Below, in pieces: positions 1 to 6,503 of a stretch of DNA of 11,416 bases. The DNA comes from W2P13-069 sp963590525 (GTDB lineage: Bacteria > Actinomycetota > Coriobacteriia > Coriobacteriales > QAMH01). Both the position numbers and the translations under genes were made by a program. The stretch is taken from assembly GCA_963590525.1 (NCBI GenBank), contig CAVAPV010000063.1, forward strand, positions 1 to 11,416, in the 5' to 3' direction. Positions within the stretch are counted from its first letter, which is position 1, and every line of letters starts with the position of its first letter. Below the pieces are notes generated by a model. It was not told the DNA's origin, did no database searches, and saw only the letters and a list, made by a program, of their open reading frames with translations.

Positions 1-267
1 ACCAGCATCTTAACAGGGATTTTGAGAAAGCGAAAAAACTTTTCCAGACACTTTTTCATCACCTATTTGTATAAAGCTTGCACTTGATTGGTTTTTCAAC
101 TTTTCATCCTGTTTATTTCATTGCTTTGCATGTGGGAAAACTTTAGACAATCGCAGCTCAAGAGCTTTTTTGTCGCTCTTTTGCAACCTGCTTTCCTAGT
201 TTTTCACCATTGTTTTCCACCTTATTTTTCGCTTTCCACCGCAGTTTTCAACATGAGTGGAAAGTCT

Positions 268-276
268 TGTGGATAA
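268..276 (-). promoter_or_regulatory. Perfect DnaA box TTATCCACA
   Basis: The + strand reads TGTGGATAA, the exact reverse complement of the consensus high-affinity DnaA box. It sits in the left oriC segment, next to degenerate boxes at 232-240 and 256-264. Confidence 0.85.
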
Positions 277-354
277 ATCGAAAAACCGCAGGTAAAACGT
301 TTATTTGGTGATAAAACAATGTGAAAGAAAAAGAAAAGCGCAGGTAAATTTGGG

Positions 355-360
355 TATAAT
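355..360 (+). promoter_or_regulatory. Probable -10 element of the ATPase-dnaA operon promoter
   Basis: A perfect TATAAT lies about 75 nt before the GTG start of the first gene. No good -35 is visible at 16-18 nt upstream, where the sequence is A-rich. It may therefore be weak or activator-dependent. A degenerate DnaA box (357-365) overlaps it and a perfect box (386-394) follows the expected transcription start. This layout suggests that DnaA represses its own operon, which is an inference. Confidence 0.5.
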
Positions 361-385
361 CCACGAAAATGATTGTGAATTTCTT

Positions 386-394
386 TGTGGAAAA
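386..394 (-). promoter_or_regulatory. Perfect DnaA box TTTTCCACA
   Basis: The + strand reads TGTGGAAAA, the exact reverse complement of a consensus box. It lies between the TATAAT at 355-360 and the ribosome binding site of the first gene. Bound DnaA could act both in origin assembly and as a roadblock on the dnaA operon. A two-mismatch box in the opposite direction follows at 403-411. Confidence 0.8.
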
Positions 395-433
395 CTAAAC
401 TCGTTTCCACCCCAATCTCAGAAAGGAGGAGAG

Positions 434-1432
434 GTGGCACCGCAAAACGAACCTATAACTGCAGCTCAGGTGGCCAGAATCGCCGCATATGACGATCTCC
501 TCTCTGCACCGAGGATGGTTGAAATACCACCATCCGATATCGCGACCTACATAGATAAGATCGCTGCAACCACCTATGAGCTGGCATGCCAGCAAGGCGG
601 CTTTATCCCGTATACCGTCATCCGCGAAGTGTCCGAGAACTTCATCCATGCCCAGTTCAAAGAGATCACGGTGAGCATCCTTGACCACGGATGCACCATA
701 CGCTTTGCAGACCAAGGGCCGGGAATCGACAACAAAGACAGAGCGCAGCTCCCGGGCTTTTCCAGCGCCACAAGCGAGATGAAGGAATATATCCGCGGTG
801 TAGGAAGCGGGCTTCCCATGGTCAAGGAGTATCTCAAGTTCTCCAACGGCCGCTTGGTGATAGAGGACAACATCCAAGACGGCGCGGTAGTGACAATCGC
901 CGTCGACCGCAACGCGCAAAACCAGGGACCTGTCGTCTATCAAGAGTCTCCTGCAGTGAGCCTGCCTATGCAGCAAGCTCAATACGCGCAGACCTCTGTG
1001 CAGATGATGAGAGCCTACGGGAACGCACCGCAAGGCAGCGCCTACCAGCCGCAACAAACAACGATGACCAACCCTGCCACCCAACCCGCTTGGGGTGCAG
1101 CAGTCAATCTGCAGCAACAGGCAGCGAGTGCATACCAGCAACCTCAGATGCAGGGCAACGGCGCGGCAGCTGGCGCATACAATGCAGCGGCCATGCAACC
1201 GGCGGCAGGCATCGGTATCTTGGGAGACGGCGAGGCCGATATCTTGGCGCTGGCCACAGAGGGAAGCATTGGACCCACGGATGTGTCCCGCGCACTGGGT
1301 GCATCTGTTACCACCGCATATCGCAAACTGGATAAGCTCGAAGAGCAGGGCATGCTCATGCAAGATGCCTCTCACAAGGGAAAACGAATCCTCACCCAGC
1401 TTGGCCTGCAGGTTTTGAGAGGGCAGGAGTAA
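434..1432 (+). CDS. GHKL-type ATPase fused to a C-terminal winged helix-turn-helix domain
   Basis: This 332-residue protein has three parts. Residues about 30-158 form a GHKL (histidine-kinase-like/anti-sigma) ATPase domain. Its N box is SENFIHA (67-73, with E68 and N69), its G1 box DQGPGI (93-98) and its G2 box GVGSGLPMVKEYL (122-134). Residues about 160-258 are a Gln/Ala/Pro-rich, probably disordered linker. Residues about 259-332 resemble a MarR/ArsR-like winged helix, with a recognition-helix-like stretch at TDVSRALGASVTTAYRKL. No phosphoacceptor histidine domain, receiver, signal peptide or membrane segment is visible, so it is not an ordinary sensor kinase. The nucleotide-binding part most resembles RsbW/RsbT-type anti-sigma kinases. 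The GTG start is chosen because AAAGGAGG (422-429) lies just upstream. An in-frame extension to 305 would run through the promoter and a DnaA box. The stop is 3 nt before dnaA, so the two genes are almost certainly cotranscribed and coupled. Function is unknown; a role in origin or dnaA control is inference. Confidence 0.85.
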   Translation: MAPQNEPITAAQVARIAAYDDLLSAPRMVEIPPSDIATYIDKIAATTYELACQQGGFIPYTVIREVSENFIHAQFKEITVSILDHGCTIRFADQGPGIDNKDRAQLPGFSSATSEMKEYIRGVGSGLPMVKEYLKFSNGRLVIEDNIQDGAVVTIAVDRNAQNQGPVVYQESPAVSLPMQQAQYAQTSVQMMRAYGNAPQGSAYQPQQTTMTNPATQPAWGAAVNLQQQAASAYQQPQMQGNGAAAGAYNAAAMQPAAGIGILGDGEADILALATEGSIGPTDVSRALGASVTTAYRKLDKLEEQGMLMQDASHKGKRILTQLGLQVLRGQE

Positions 1433-1435
1433 CAC

Positions 1436-3112
1436 ATGGACAAAGACGAGCTTTGGAGCAGGACGCTTGCAACGCTGCTAGACGGCGCAGCACCCACAGA
1501 CCCCAAGAACTTCTTCTTGCCGCAGCTTCATGCACTGGGCGTCTTTGGCGACCAGTTCATCTTGCTTGCCGGCAACGAGCAAGTCGAAGCCTGGGTGCGC
1601 ATGAGCTACCTGGATGAAATCAGCGCCGCCGCGCAAAGCGTGAGCGGTGTTGCCTACACCGTGCAGATAGCCTCAAACCCCGCGTCAGACAGCCAGCAAG
1701 CTGCCGCCCCCATCATGCAGACCCCACCGCAACCAGCCGCAACAGCAAGCACGGCGGCACAGGGCTTTGCACCTGCCGAGCAGCCGCCGCAGACGATGCC
1801 GCAAGCACAACCGCAGCAATCAAAACCCGCGCAGGCGGCATCCGGGCAGTTCTCTGTTCCCTCTTTTATAGAGGCAGAGCCCCAGACCGCGCAGCAAACA
1901 GCTGCTGCAGCGCCCCAAGGCAACGGGCAGCCCGCCTTTATGAACACCTTTGTGCAGATGAGCGACCTGCCTGGCCAAAACAGTGCGCAACAGCAGGTGG
2001 CAGCACAGCCGCAACAAAGCACGGTCGAGCAGATCCAGCAGGCCATACGACAAAGCCGCGCGGGCAACGAAGCGCTTTTCTCCAAGTGCACGTTTGAGAC
2101 TTTTGTCGTGGGCGAGTCAAACAGGTTTGCGCGCGGTGCAGCCCTTGCCGTAGCCGAGCAGCCAGGCACGGCATACAACCCACTGTTTATCTACGGCAAA
2201 AGCGGGCTTGGCAAAACGCACTTGCTGGTATCCATCGCCAACTACGTGCAAAACAACTACCCCAACATGGCCACGCGCTACGTAAGCGCCAATGACTTTC
2301 TCAACGACTACGTAGAGGCCACGCAACGCAACCAATGGGCAAGCTTTAACGGCAAGTACCACCATGTCGATATCCTCCTCATCGACGATGTACAGTACTT
2401 GGAAGGCAAAGACGAGACCATCAACCAGCTCTTCAACATCTTCAACGAGATGTACAACCAAAACAAGCAGGTGGTCCTAAGCGCGGACCGCGCGCCAAAG
2501 GACATAGACATGGACGAGAGATTGCGCTCGAGGTTTGCAAGCGGCATGCTCGTCGACGTCAAGCCGCCCGATTACGAGACGCGCCTGGCCATCATCCGCA
2601 ACAGCTACCAGCGCGTGCAGCAATCCACAACCTTTACCGGGCTCATCCCCGAGACCGTACTCAACTGGCTTGCGCAAAGCGCGGGCACCAACATCAGGGA
2701 GATGGAAGGCGCCATCACAAGGCTCGTGGGCAACATGAACCTCACGCATAAGCCCGAAATCACCGTCGATGAGGCGCAAGAGATACTGCAGGACTTCTTC
2801 CCGGCCATGGAAGACGCCAAGGTTACGATTGCCTCGGTCCAAGCCGAGGTCGAGCGCTACTTCAAGATCTCGCATGAGGATATCGTGAGCAACAAGCGCT
2901 CCAAGAGCATCACGCAGCCGCGCCATATCGCCATCTACCTAAGCCGCATCATGACCAACGAAAGCTTGATGACCATCGGCAAGAAGTTTGGAGGGCGCGA
3001 CCACACGACGGTGATGCACAGCTACAAGAAGATAGAAGAGGACATGCAAAACAACCGTCTGCTGTATGATCAGCTCGAGGAGTTGAGGGGGAGGATCATG
3101 GAGAGATCCTAA
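1436..3112 (+). CDS. dnaA: Chromosomal replication initiator protein DnaA
   Basis: DnaA binds DnaA boxes as an ATP-bound oligomer and melts the origin. The 558-residue product shows all four domains. Domain I (about 1-80) is the helicase/partner contact region. Domain II (about 82-205) is an unusually long Gln/Ala/Pro-rich linker. Domain III is the AAA+ core, with Walker A GKSGLGKT (254-261), Walker B LLIDDVQ (314-320), sensor I near SADRAPKDI (349-357), probable arginine finger R366 in SRF, and sensor II R421 in NIREMEGAI. Domain IV carries QPRHIAIYLSR (494-504) and the DnaA signature GGRDHTTVMHSY (519-530). The protein is about 90-110 residues longer than E. coli or B. subtilis DnaA, all in the linker. 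The ATG start has AGGAG (1425-1429) six nt upstream, inside the end of the preceding gene. DnaA boxes flank the transcription unit on both sides. Confidence 0.98.
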   Translation: MDKDELWSRTLATLLDGAAPTDPKNFFLPQLHALGVFGDQFILLAGNEQVEAWVRMSYLDEISAAAQSVSGVAYTVQIASNPASDSQQAAAPIMQTPPQPAATASTAAQGFAPAEQPPQTMPQAQPQQSKPAQAASGQFSVPSFIEAEPQTAQQTAAAAPQGNGQPAFMNTFVQMSDLPGQNSAQQQVAAQPQQSTVEQIQQAIRQSRAGNEALFSKCTFETFVVGESNRFARGAALAVAEQPGTAYNPLFIYGKSGLGKTHLLVSIANYVQNNYPNMATRYVSANDFLNDYVEATQRNQWASFNGKYHHVDILLIDDVQYLEGKDETINQLFNIFNEMYNQNKQVVLSADRAPKDIDMDERLRSRFASGMLVDVKPPDYETRLAIIRNSYQRVQQSTTFTGLIPETVLNWLAQSAGTNIREMEGAITRLVGNMNLTHKPEITVDEAQEILQDFFPAMEDAKVTIASVQAEVERYFKISHEDIVSNKRSKSITQPRHIAIYLSRIMTNESLMTIGKKFGGRDHTTVMHSYKKIEEDMQNNRLLYDQLEELRGRIMERS

Positions 3113-3250
3113 CCCAACTGCCGCACGCGCATCGGCACCCGCTTGGCTACAGGCAGCCGCAACTTTGGGGACAAACCCGTTGATAAGCGGTGGATGCACG
3201 GTGGGAAGGTGGAAAGAGTGGAAAACCGCTTGTGGAACGCAAGTGGGGTT

Positions 3251-3268
3251 GTCAACAGGAGTGTTGAC
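3251..3268. repeat. Perfect 7-bp inverted repeat GTCAACA-GGAG-TGTTGAC
   Basis: The two 7-nt arms are exact reverse complements around a 4-nt spacer. The site lies between the degenerate box cluster and the tandem boxes of the unwinding region. It could be an operator for a dimeric DNA-binding protein or a small hairpin. No T-tract follows, so it is not an intrinsic terminator. Confidence 0.6.
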
Positions 3269-3302
3269 GAGAAAACGTACCGTGAGCAGGCAAGAGCGGT
3301 GT

Positions 3303-3319
3303 TTGCCCACATTTCCACC
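3303..3319 (+). promoter_or_regulatory. Tandem degenerate DnaA boxes next to the DnaA-trio
   Basis: TTGCCCACA (3303-3311) and ATTTCCACC (3311-3319) each differ from a consensus box at two positions and share one base. They point the same way and end 4 nt before the trio array. In B. subtilis, boxes 6 and 7 hold the same position and direct DnaA loading onto single-stranded trio DNA. Assignment rests on this layout, since each site alone is weak. Confidence 0.6.
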
Positions 3320-3323
3320 TGCT

Positions 3324-3338
3324 TTATTACTATTACTA
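3324..3338 (-). promoter_or_regulatory. DnaA-trio array (five repeats)
   Basis: The + strand reads TTA TTA CTA TTA CTA. The other strand, read 3' to 5', is therefore AAT AAT GAT AAT GAT, five in-register copies of the 3'-[G/A]AT-5' DnaA-trio. Known trios guide a DnaA-ATP filament onto one strand during origin melting. The array begins 4 nt after tandem DnaA boxes and runs straight into AT-rich DNA, as expected. Confidence 0.78.
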
Positions 3339-3366
3339 TATGTATATATAAATTATTTAATACATA
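3337..3366. other. AT-rich DNA unwinding element
   Basis: Nearly all bases from 3337 to 3366 are A or T, with only one G and one C, including alternating TATATATA. It directly follows the trio array. This is the most easily melted stretch of the gap and the likely place of first strand opening. Confidence 0.75.
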
Positions 3367-3405
3367 ACAGCGGGGCACGAGGACCCGAGACAGGGAGCTT
3401 AAGAC

Positions 3406-4506
3406 ATGAGGTTCAACATAGCCAAAAGCGAACTCAATGAAGTACTCAACATCGTATCCAAGGGTATGAGCTCGCGCTCTACGCTACCCATCCTGTCCGG
3501 CATCCTCGTGAGCGCAGAAGACAGCAGCGTCACGTTTCAGACTACCGATCTGGAGATCTCCATCAAGCACTCCGTCGTGGCTGATGTGGCAGATCCGGGC
3601 CGTACGGTCATCCCCGGCAAGCTTTTCAACGATATCGTCAAATCCTTGCCAGATGCAGCCGTGACGGTTGCAACCGACGGCGACCAGGTGATCATCAGCT
3701 GCCTGGACAGCGCGTTTACGCTCTCTACGCTTAACCCTGTTGACTTCCCATATTTTCCGCAGGTTGATGCAGGCACCGAAGTTGCGCTTCCCACCAAGAA
3801 GCTCGCCGACGTGGTCAAGAAGGTTGGCAAGGCGGTAAGCCGCGACGAGAGCCGCGCCATCCTCACCGGCATCTTGTTCTCGGTTCAAGACGACAAAGTG
3901 CGTCTGGTTGCCACAGACAGCTACCGTCTTGCTGTGGGAGACTTGGTCATCGATGCAGACGAGCCCTACGAGGCGTTTCAAGCCATTATCCCGGGTCGCA
4001 TCTTTGAAGACGTTGCCAAGCTGGCTGCCTCGTATGACACCATCAAAGTCGCTTTCTCTGACAACCAGGTCGTCTTCTCGTTTGGGGCTTGCGTCTTTGT
4101 GAGCCGTAAGATCGAGGGAACTTACCCCAACTACCAGCAGCTTTTGCCAAAGGACTGCTCTTGCAGCGTGCGCATGAGCGCAGCCGACCTCGTTTCGTGC
4201 GTCAAGCGCGTGAGCCTGCTTGCCCAGGCGCATACGCCCGTGCGCTTTGCATTTGATGCAACCGAGCAGCGCGCCACGGTAAGCGCTAAGACTCAAGACG
4301 TAGGTGCCTCCAAGGCTGCGCTTGCGGCAAAAGTCGATGGCGACAGCATGGAGATCGCTTTTAACCACCAGTATTTGCTCGACGGCTTGACCTCTATCGA
4401 CGGCGATGTCGTCATCGAGCTGCAGACCAGTCTCAAACCCGGCATCCTCAAAGCAGCCGAAGACGACAGCTTCCTGTACCTTGCCATGCCCGTGCGCTTG
4501 GCCTAG
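3406..4506 (+). CDS. dnaN: DNA polymerase III beta subunit (sliding clamp)
   Basis: The beta clamp is a ring-shaped dimer that tethers DNA polymerase III and many repair proteins to DNA. The 366-residue length is typical, giving three clamp folds of about 120 residues each. Recognisable features include TLPILSGILV (26-35), TTDLEISI (46-53), ATDSYRLAV (169-177, the counterpart of E. coli ATDGHRLAV in the protein-binding cleft region) and the C-terminal MPVRL motif, matching MPMRL of E. coli. The ATG start is preceded by AGGGAG (3392-3397) eight nt upstream. It lies just downstream of the unwinding region and is transcribed away from it. No truncation or unusual insertion is seen. Confidence 0.97.
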   Translation: MRFNIAKSELNEVLNIVSKGMSSRSTLPILSGILVSAEDSSVTFQTTDLEISIKHSVVADVADPGRTVIPGKLFNDIVKSLPDAAVTVATDGDQVIISCLDSAFTLSTLNPVDFPYFPQVDAGTEVALPTKKLADVVKKVGKAVSRDESRAILTGILFSVQDDKVRLVATDSYRLAVGDLVIDADEPYEAFQAIIPGRIFEDVAKLAASYDTIKVAFSDNQVVFSFGACVFVSRKIEGTYPNYQQLLPKDCSCSVRMSAADLVSCVKRVSLLAQAHTPVRFAFDATEQRATVSAKTQDVGASKAALAAKVDGDSMEIAFNHQYLLDGLTSIDGDVVIELQTSLKPGILKAAEDDSFLYLAMPVRLA

Positions 4507-4541
4507 AGCTGCTTGCTGCATGCAGACCATTGGGTTAGAAC
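4507..4541. repeat. dnaN-recF spacer containing a 10-bp palindrome
   Basis: The 35-nt spacer contains the perfect palindrome CTGCATGCAG at 4516-4525. No promoter or terminator is evident and no strong Shine-Dalgarno precedes the recF GTG. The same TGCATGCA core occurs again after gyrA at 11219-11226. Its role, if any, is unknown. Confidence 0.4.
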
Positions 4542-5720
4542 GTGGCGCTTAGCGTTGCCGATATACGCCTAGACGAGTACCGCGGCTACAGCAGGTTCGA
4601 GCTTTGTAACCTGCAGCAGCTCGTGGTGCTCGTCGGGCCAAATGCCGCAGGCAAGACCAATATCATCGAGGCTATCCAGCTTTTGACGGCGGCGGAGTCC
4701 TTTAGGCGCCCTAACTGGGGGCAGCTCGTGAGCTGGGACGCTCAGGCTGCTTGCATCAGGGCGCGTCTTGTTGACGAGGCCGCAAAGCGCGACATCACCT
4801 GCAAGATGACCGTTGCAGATGGTCGTCGCTGCTACGAGGTCAACGGCAAGAAAAAGGCTGCGTCCGCTGTGCGCGGTACGTGCCCCAGCGTGCTGTTTAT
4901 CCCCGACCACCTGCAGATGGTCAAAGCTGCAAGTTCTCTGCGCCGCGATATGATCGACGCCTTGGGTGTGCAGCTTTCCAAGAACTACGCCGCGCTCAAA
5001 AGCGATTACGCCGCTTGCCTCAAGCAGAGAAACCTCCTCATCAAAAACGAGGTCCATGCAGGTGCGCTCTTTGAGAGCTGGGACGAGAGCTGCGCGATCA
5101 ACGGAGCGCGCCTTGCCGTCAACCGCATGAGGCTCTTTGAGCGTCTGGCAGATCTTGCGGGCGATATATACGCCCAGCTTGCCGACGGCGAGCGTCTTGA
5201 GTGCGCCTACGTCCCCAGCTGGAGGCGCTTTGACGAGCAAGGCAGGCAGCGTGCAGATGCTGTAAGCATCGAAGAATTGCGCGTTTGGTGCGACGACGAG
5301 CATGTTGATGTCGATGCCGCCACGGCAAAGATCGCCCAGGCGTCGCATCGTCTGGCAGCGCAGGAGCTCTCGCGCAAGACATCGCTTGTCGGGCCTCATA
5401 AAGACGAGATCGCCTTCTTTATCGGCGGCCGCAACGCGCGCTTGTTTGCGAGCCAAGGCCAGCAGCGCAGCGTCGTGTTGGCAGAGAAGCTCGCCGAGGT
5501 TGAGCTCGTGCGCGAGTTTGGAGGCTGCGCACCCGTTTTGCTGCTCGACGACGTTATGAGCGAGCTGGATGCCTGCCGCCGCGAGGCTTTAGCACGCTTT
5601 ATCGACCGCAGCTCGCAGGCTTTTGTCACGACGACGAATCTAGGATACTTTCACACAGAGCTTCTGGATCGCGCGATGGTCGTCAACCTGCCGATTCAAG
5701 GCACGAGGCATAGCTACTAG
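4542..5720 (+). CDS. recF: DNA replication and repair protein RecF
   Basis: RecF is an SMC-like ATPase that, with RecO and RecR, helps load RecA at single-strand gaps and supports fork restart. The 392-residue protein has Walker A GPNAAGKT (32-39), the conserved GPHKDEI (284-290), the ABC signature SQGQQRS (304-310) and Walker B with D-loop PVLLLDDVMSELD (331-343). All catalytic elements are present. The GTG start is the first plausible codon, giving an N-terminus of normal RecF form (beta strand, then DEYRGYSRFEL). It lacks a good ribosome binding site, so translation may depend on coupling to dnaN, 35 nt upstream. The stop codon overlaps the ribosome binding site of the next gene. Confidence 0.95.
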   Translation: MALSVADIRLDEYRGYSRFELCNLQQLVVLVGPNAAGKTNIIEAIQLLTAAESFRRPNWGQLVSWDAQAACIRARLVDEAAKRDITCKMTVADGRRCYEVNGKKKAASAVRGTCPSVLFIPDHLQMVKAASSLRRDMIDALGVQLSKNYAALKSDYAACLKQRNLLIKNEVHAGALFESWDESCAINGARLAVNRMRLFERLADLAGDIYAQLADGERLECAYVPSWRRFDEQGRQRADAVSIEELRVWCDDEHVDVDAATAKIAQASHRLAAQELSRKTSLVGPHKDEIAFFIGGRNARLFASQGQQRSVVLAEKLAEVELVREFGGCAPVLLLDDVMSELDACRREALARFIDRSSQAFVTTTNLGYFHTELLDRAMVVNLPIQGTRHSY

Positions 5721-5728
5721 GAGGCGAC

Positions 5729-6292
5729 ATGGCTCAGATGCGCAGCGGGGGAGTGGGTTTAGGCCAGGCTTTGAGCGACATGCTGGGCCAAGCCAAAAGC
5801 CGCCAGCCCGAGATGGTCTTGGCGGCACGCAACAACGACGCGTGGACTCGCGTGGCAGACCAAGCGGCGCTGGAACATACCGATGCCGTCTACACGGTCT
5901 CTGATACGGATGGCGCCAAAGTGGTCATCTACGTCGACTCCAACGTCTGGGCCACCGAGCTCAATCTACAGACGGAGCTTTTGCGCCTCAAGATCAACAT
6001 GGCTATTGCCGACGCCGGCTATGCGCGTGGGGACGCCGAGCCGGTCAAGCAGCTGCGTTTTGCCGTGAGCAAGGACAAGTATCGCGGCAAGCGCGCATGC
6101 GATGTGCCGGTAAGCCAGCAGCTTCTAGACGAGGGGATGCGTTTTGAGGGCGATCCCGTGGCGCTTACGCAGCAAGAAGAAGACGAGCTTGCCGCGCGGG
6201 TCTCATCCATCGAAGACCCAAAGCTGCGGCGCGCTGCGCTTGATGCCATGCGCGCCAGTGCCGAGTTGCGTAAAGGACAGCAAAGCCTGTAG
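5729..6292 (+). CDS. dciA: DciA-type helicase loader/operator (DUF721)
   Basis: The 187-residue product matches the DUF721/DciA pattern: a tryptophan in AWTRVADQ (38-45), then VIYVDSNVWATELNLQTELLRLKIN split around residues 66-90, then VKQLRFAVS (106-114). DciA is the ancestral bacterial partner of the replicative helicase DnaB, used where DnaC or DnaI is absent. Neither of those is seen at this locus. The C-terminal part (about 140-187) is charged and helical, with no recognised motif. The ATG start has a perfect AGGAGG (5719-5724) that overlaps the recF stop, so the pair is coupled. Position between recF and gyrB is the standard actinobacterial place for this family. The family call rests on motif and synteny. 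Confidence 0.85.
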   Translation: MAQMRSGGVGLGQALSDMLGQAKSRQPEMVLAARNNDAWTRVADQAALEHTDAVYTVSDTDGAKVVIYVDSNVWATELNLQTELLRLKINMAIADAGYARGDAEPVKQLRFAVSKDKYRGKRACDVPVSQQLLDEGMRFEGDPVALTQQEEDELAARVSSIEDPKLRRAALDAMRASAELRKGQQSL

Positions 6293-6503
6293 AAGTGCAA
6301 TGACGCAAAATTTAGCGATGTAAGGCGTTTTAACCTGTGTTTATGCATTAGGCAACCTCTAGCGACTCAAAAACGCCAGAGAAGGGCTTTATCGCGGCTT
6401 TGAACAAGACAAATTAGGGGTCTTGCGGTAGAATTTGCACAATATAACTCTTGGAGAAGCGCAGCCTTTTGTGGATGCGCTTCGATTGATGTTAGGAGTT
6501 GAA
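6293..6503. other. dciA-gyrB intergenic region and gyrB leader
   Basis: This 211-nt gap contains an inverted repeat, GGCGTTTT (6324-6331) with AAAACGCC (6370-6377), separated by 38 nt and with no T-tract after it. A promoter at 6406-6434 follows, then a leader of about 60 nt before the preferred gyrB start. No clear terminator for the dnaN-recF-dciA unit was found, so some read-through into gyrB is likely. Confidence 0.55.
6406..6434 (+). promoter_or_regulatory. Probable gyrBA promoter
   Basis: A -35-like AAGACA (6406-6411, 4 of 6 consensus bases) is separated by 17 bp from a -10-like TAGAAT (6429-6434, 5 of 6). Transcription would start near 6441. It is the only good promoter in the gap and would give gyrB and gyrA control independent of the upstream genes. 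Gyrase promoters are often supercoiling-sensitive; that is family knowledge, not seen here. Confidence 0.55.

Larger units (their letters stand above)
1..433. other. oriC: Left segment of the replication origin (oriC), non-coding
   Basis: This AT-rich stretch before the first gene holds DnaA-box-like 9-mers. Perfect matches to TT(A/T)TCCACA lie on the minus strand at 268-276 and 386-394. One-mismatch forms lie at 40-48 (+), 131-139 (-) and 213-221 (+). Two-mismatch forms lie at 232-240 (+), 256-264 (-), 357-365 (+) and 403-411 (+). The pair at 232-239 and 257-264 forms an 8-bp inverted repeat. Known origins carry such clusters next to dnaA. I infer a DnaA-binding half of a two-part origin, comparable to the incAB region of Bacillus subtilis. 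The short open frames here look like chance frames in AT-rich DNA. No RNA gene or divergent gene is visible. Confidence 0.8.
3113..3405. other. oriC: Right segment of the replication origin, with probable unwinding site (dnaA-dnaN gap)
   Basis: This 293-nt gap holds, in order, a cluster of degenerate minus-strand DnaA boxes at 3189-3239, a palindrome at 3251-3268, two tandem plus-strand boxes at 3303-3319, a DnaA-trio array at 3324-3338 and an AT-only-like stretch to about 3366. The cluster's best member is 3217-3225, with one mismatch; others lie at 3208-3216 and 3231-3239. The order box-box-trio-AT matches the B. subtilis basal unwinding element, which is also between dnaA and dnaN. Replication probably starts here. 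TATAAA at 3347-3352 could double as a -10 for dnaN, but its -35 is poor. Small open frames crossing the gap look spurious. Confidence 0.85.

Noticed and set aside
1..60. Possible minus-strand promoter for a divergent gene such as rpmH
   Set aside because: A TAAGAT-like -10 can be drawn on the minus strand near 9-14 but has no credible -35, and no gene start is inside the window.
88..276. 62-codon frame in the left origin segment
   Set aside because: It is in AT-rich DNA with a non-ATG start, has no ribosome binding site, and ends within a perfect DnaA box. Its hydrophobic look follows from the T-rich composition.
581..592. 12-bp palindrome CTGGCATGCCAG inside the ATPase gene
   Set aside because: It is fully explained as coding sequence, lies far from any promoter, and a single such palindrome within kilobases of DNA can arise by chance.
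395..1435. 346-codon minus-strand frame opposite the ATPase gene
   Set aside because: It is a shadow of a gene with clear domain motifs and a strong ribosome binding site on the + strand. The antisense product is Cys/Leu/Arg-rich with no motif.
3143..3440. Two small + strand frames across the dnaA-dnaN gap
   Set aside because: They run through DnaA boxes, the trio array and the AT-rich element, and one enters dnaN out of frame. No start signals support them.
3484..5456. Long minus-strand frames opposite dnaN (3484-4530) and recF (4569-5456)
   Set aside because: Both lie wholly or almost wholly over well-identified conserved genes, and neither shows a domain or its own start signals.
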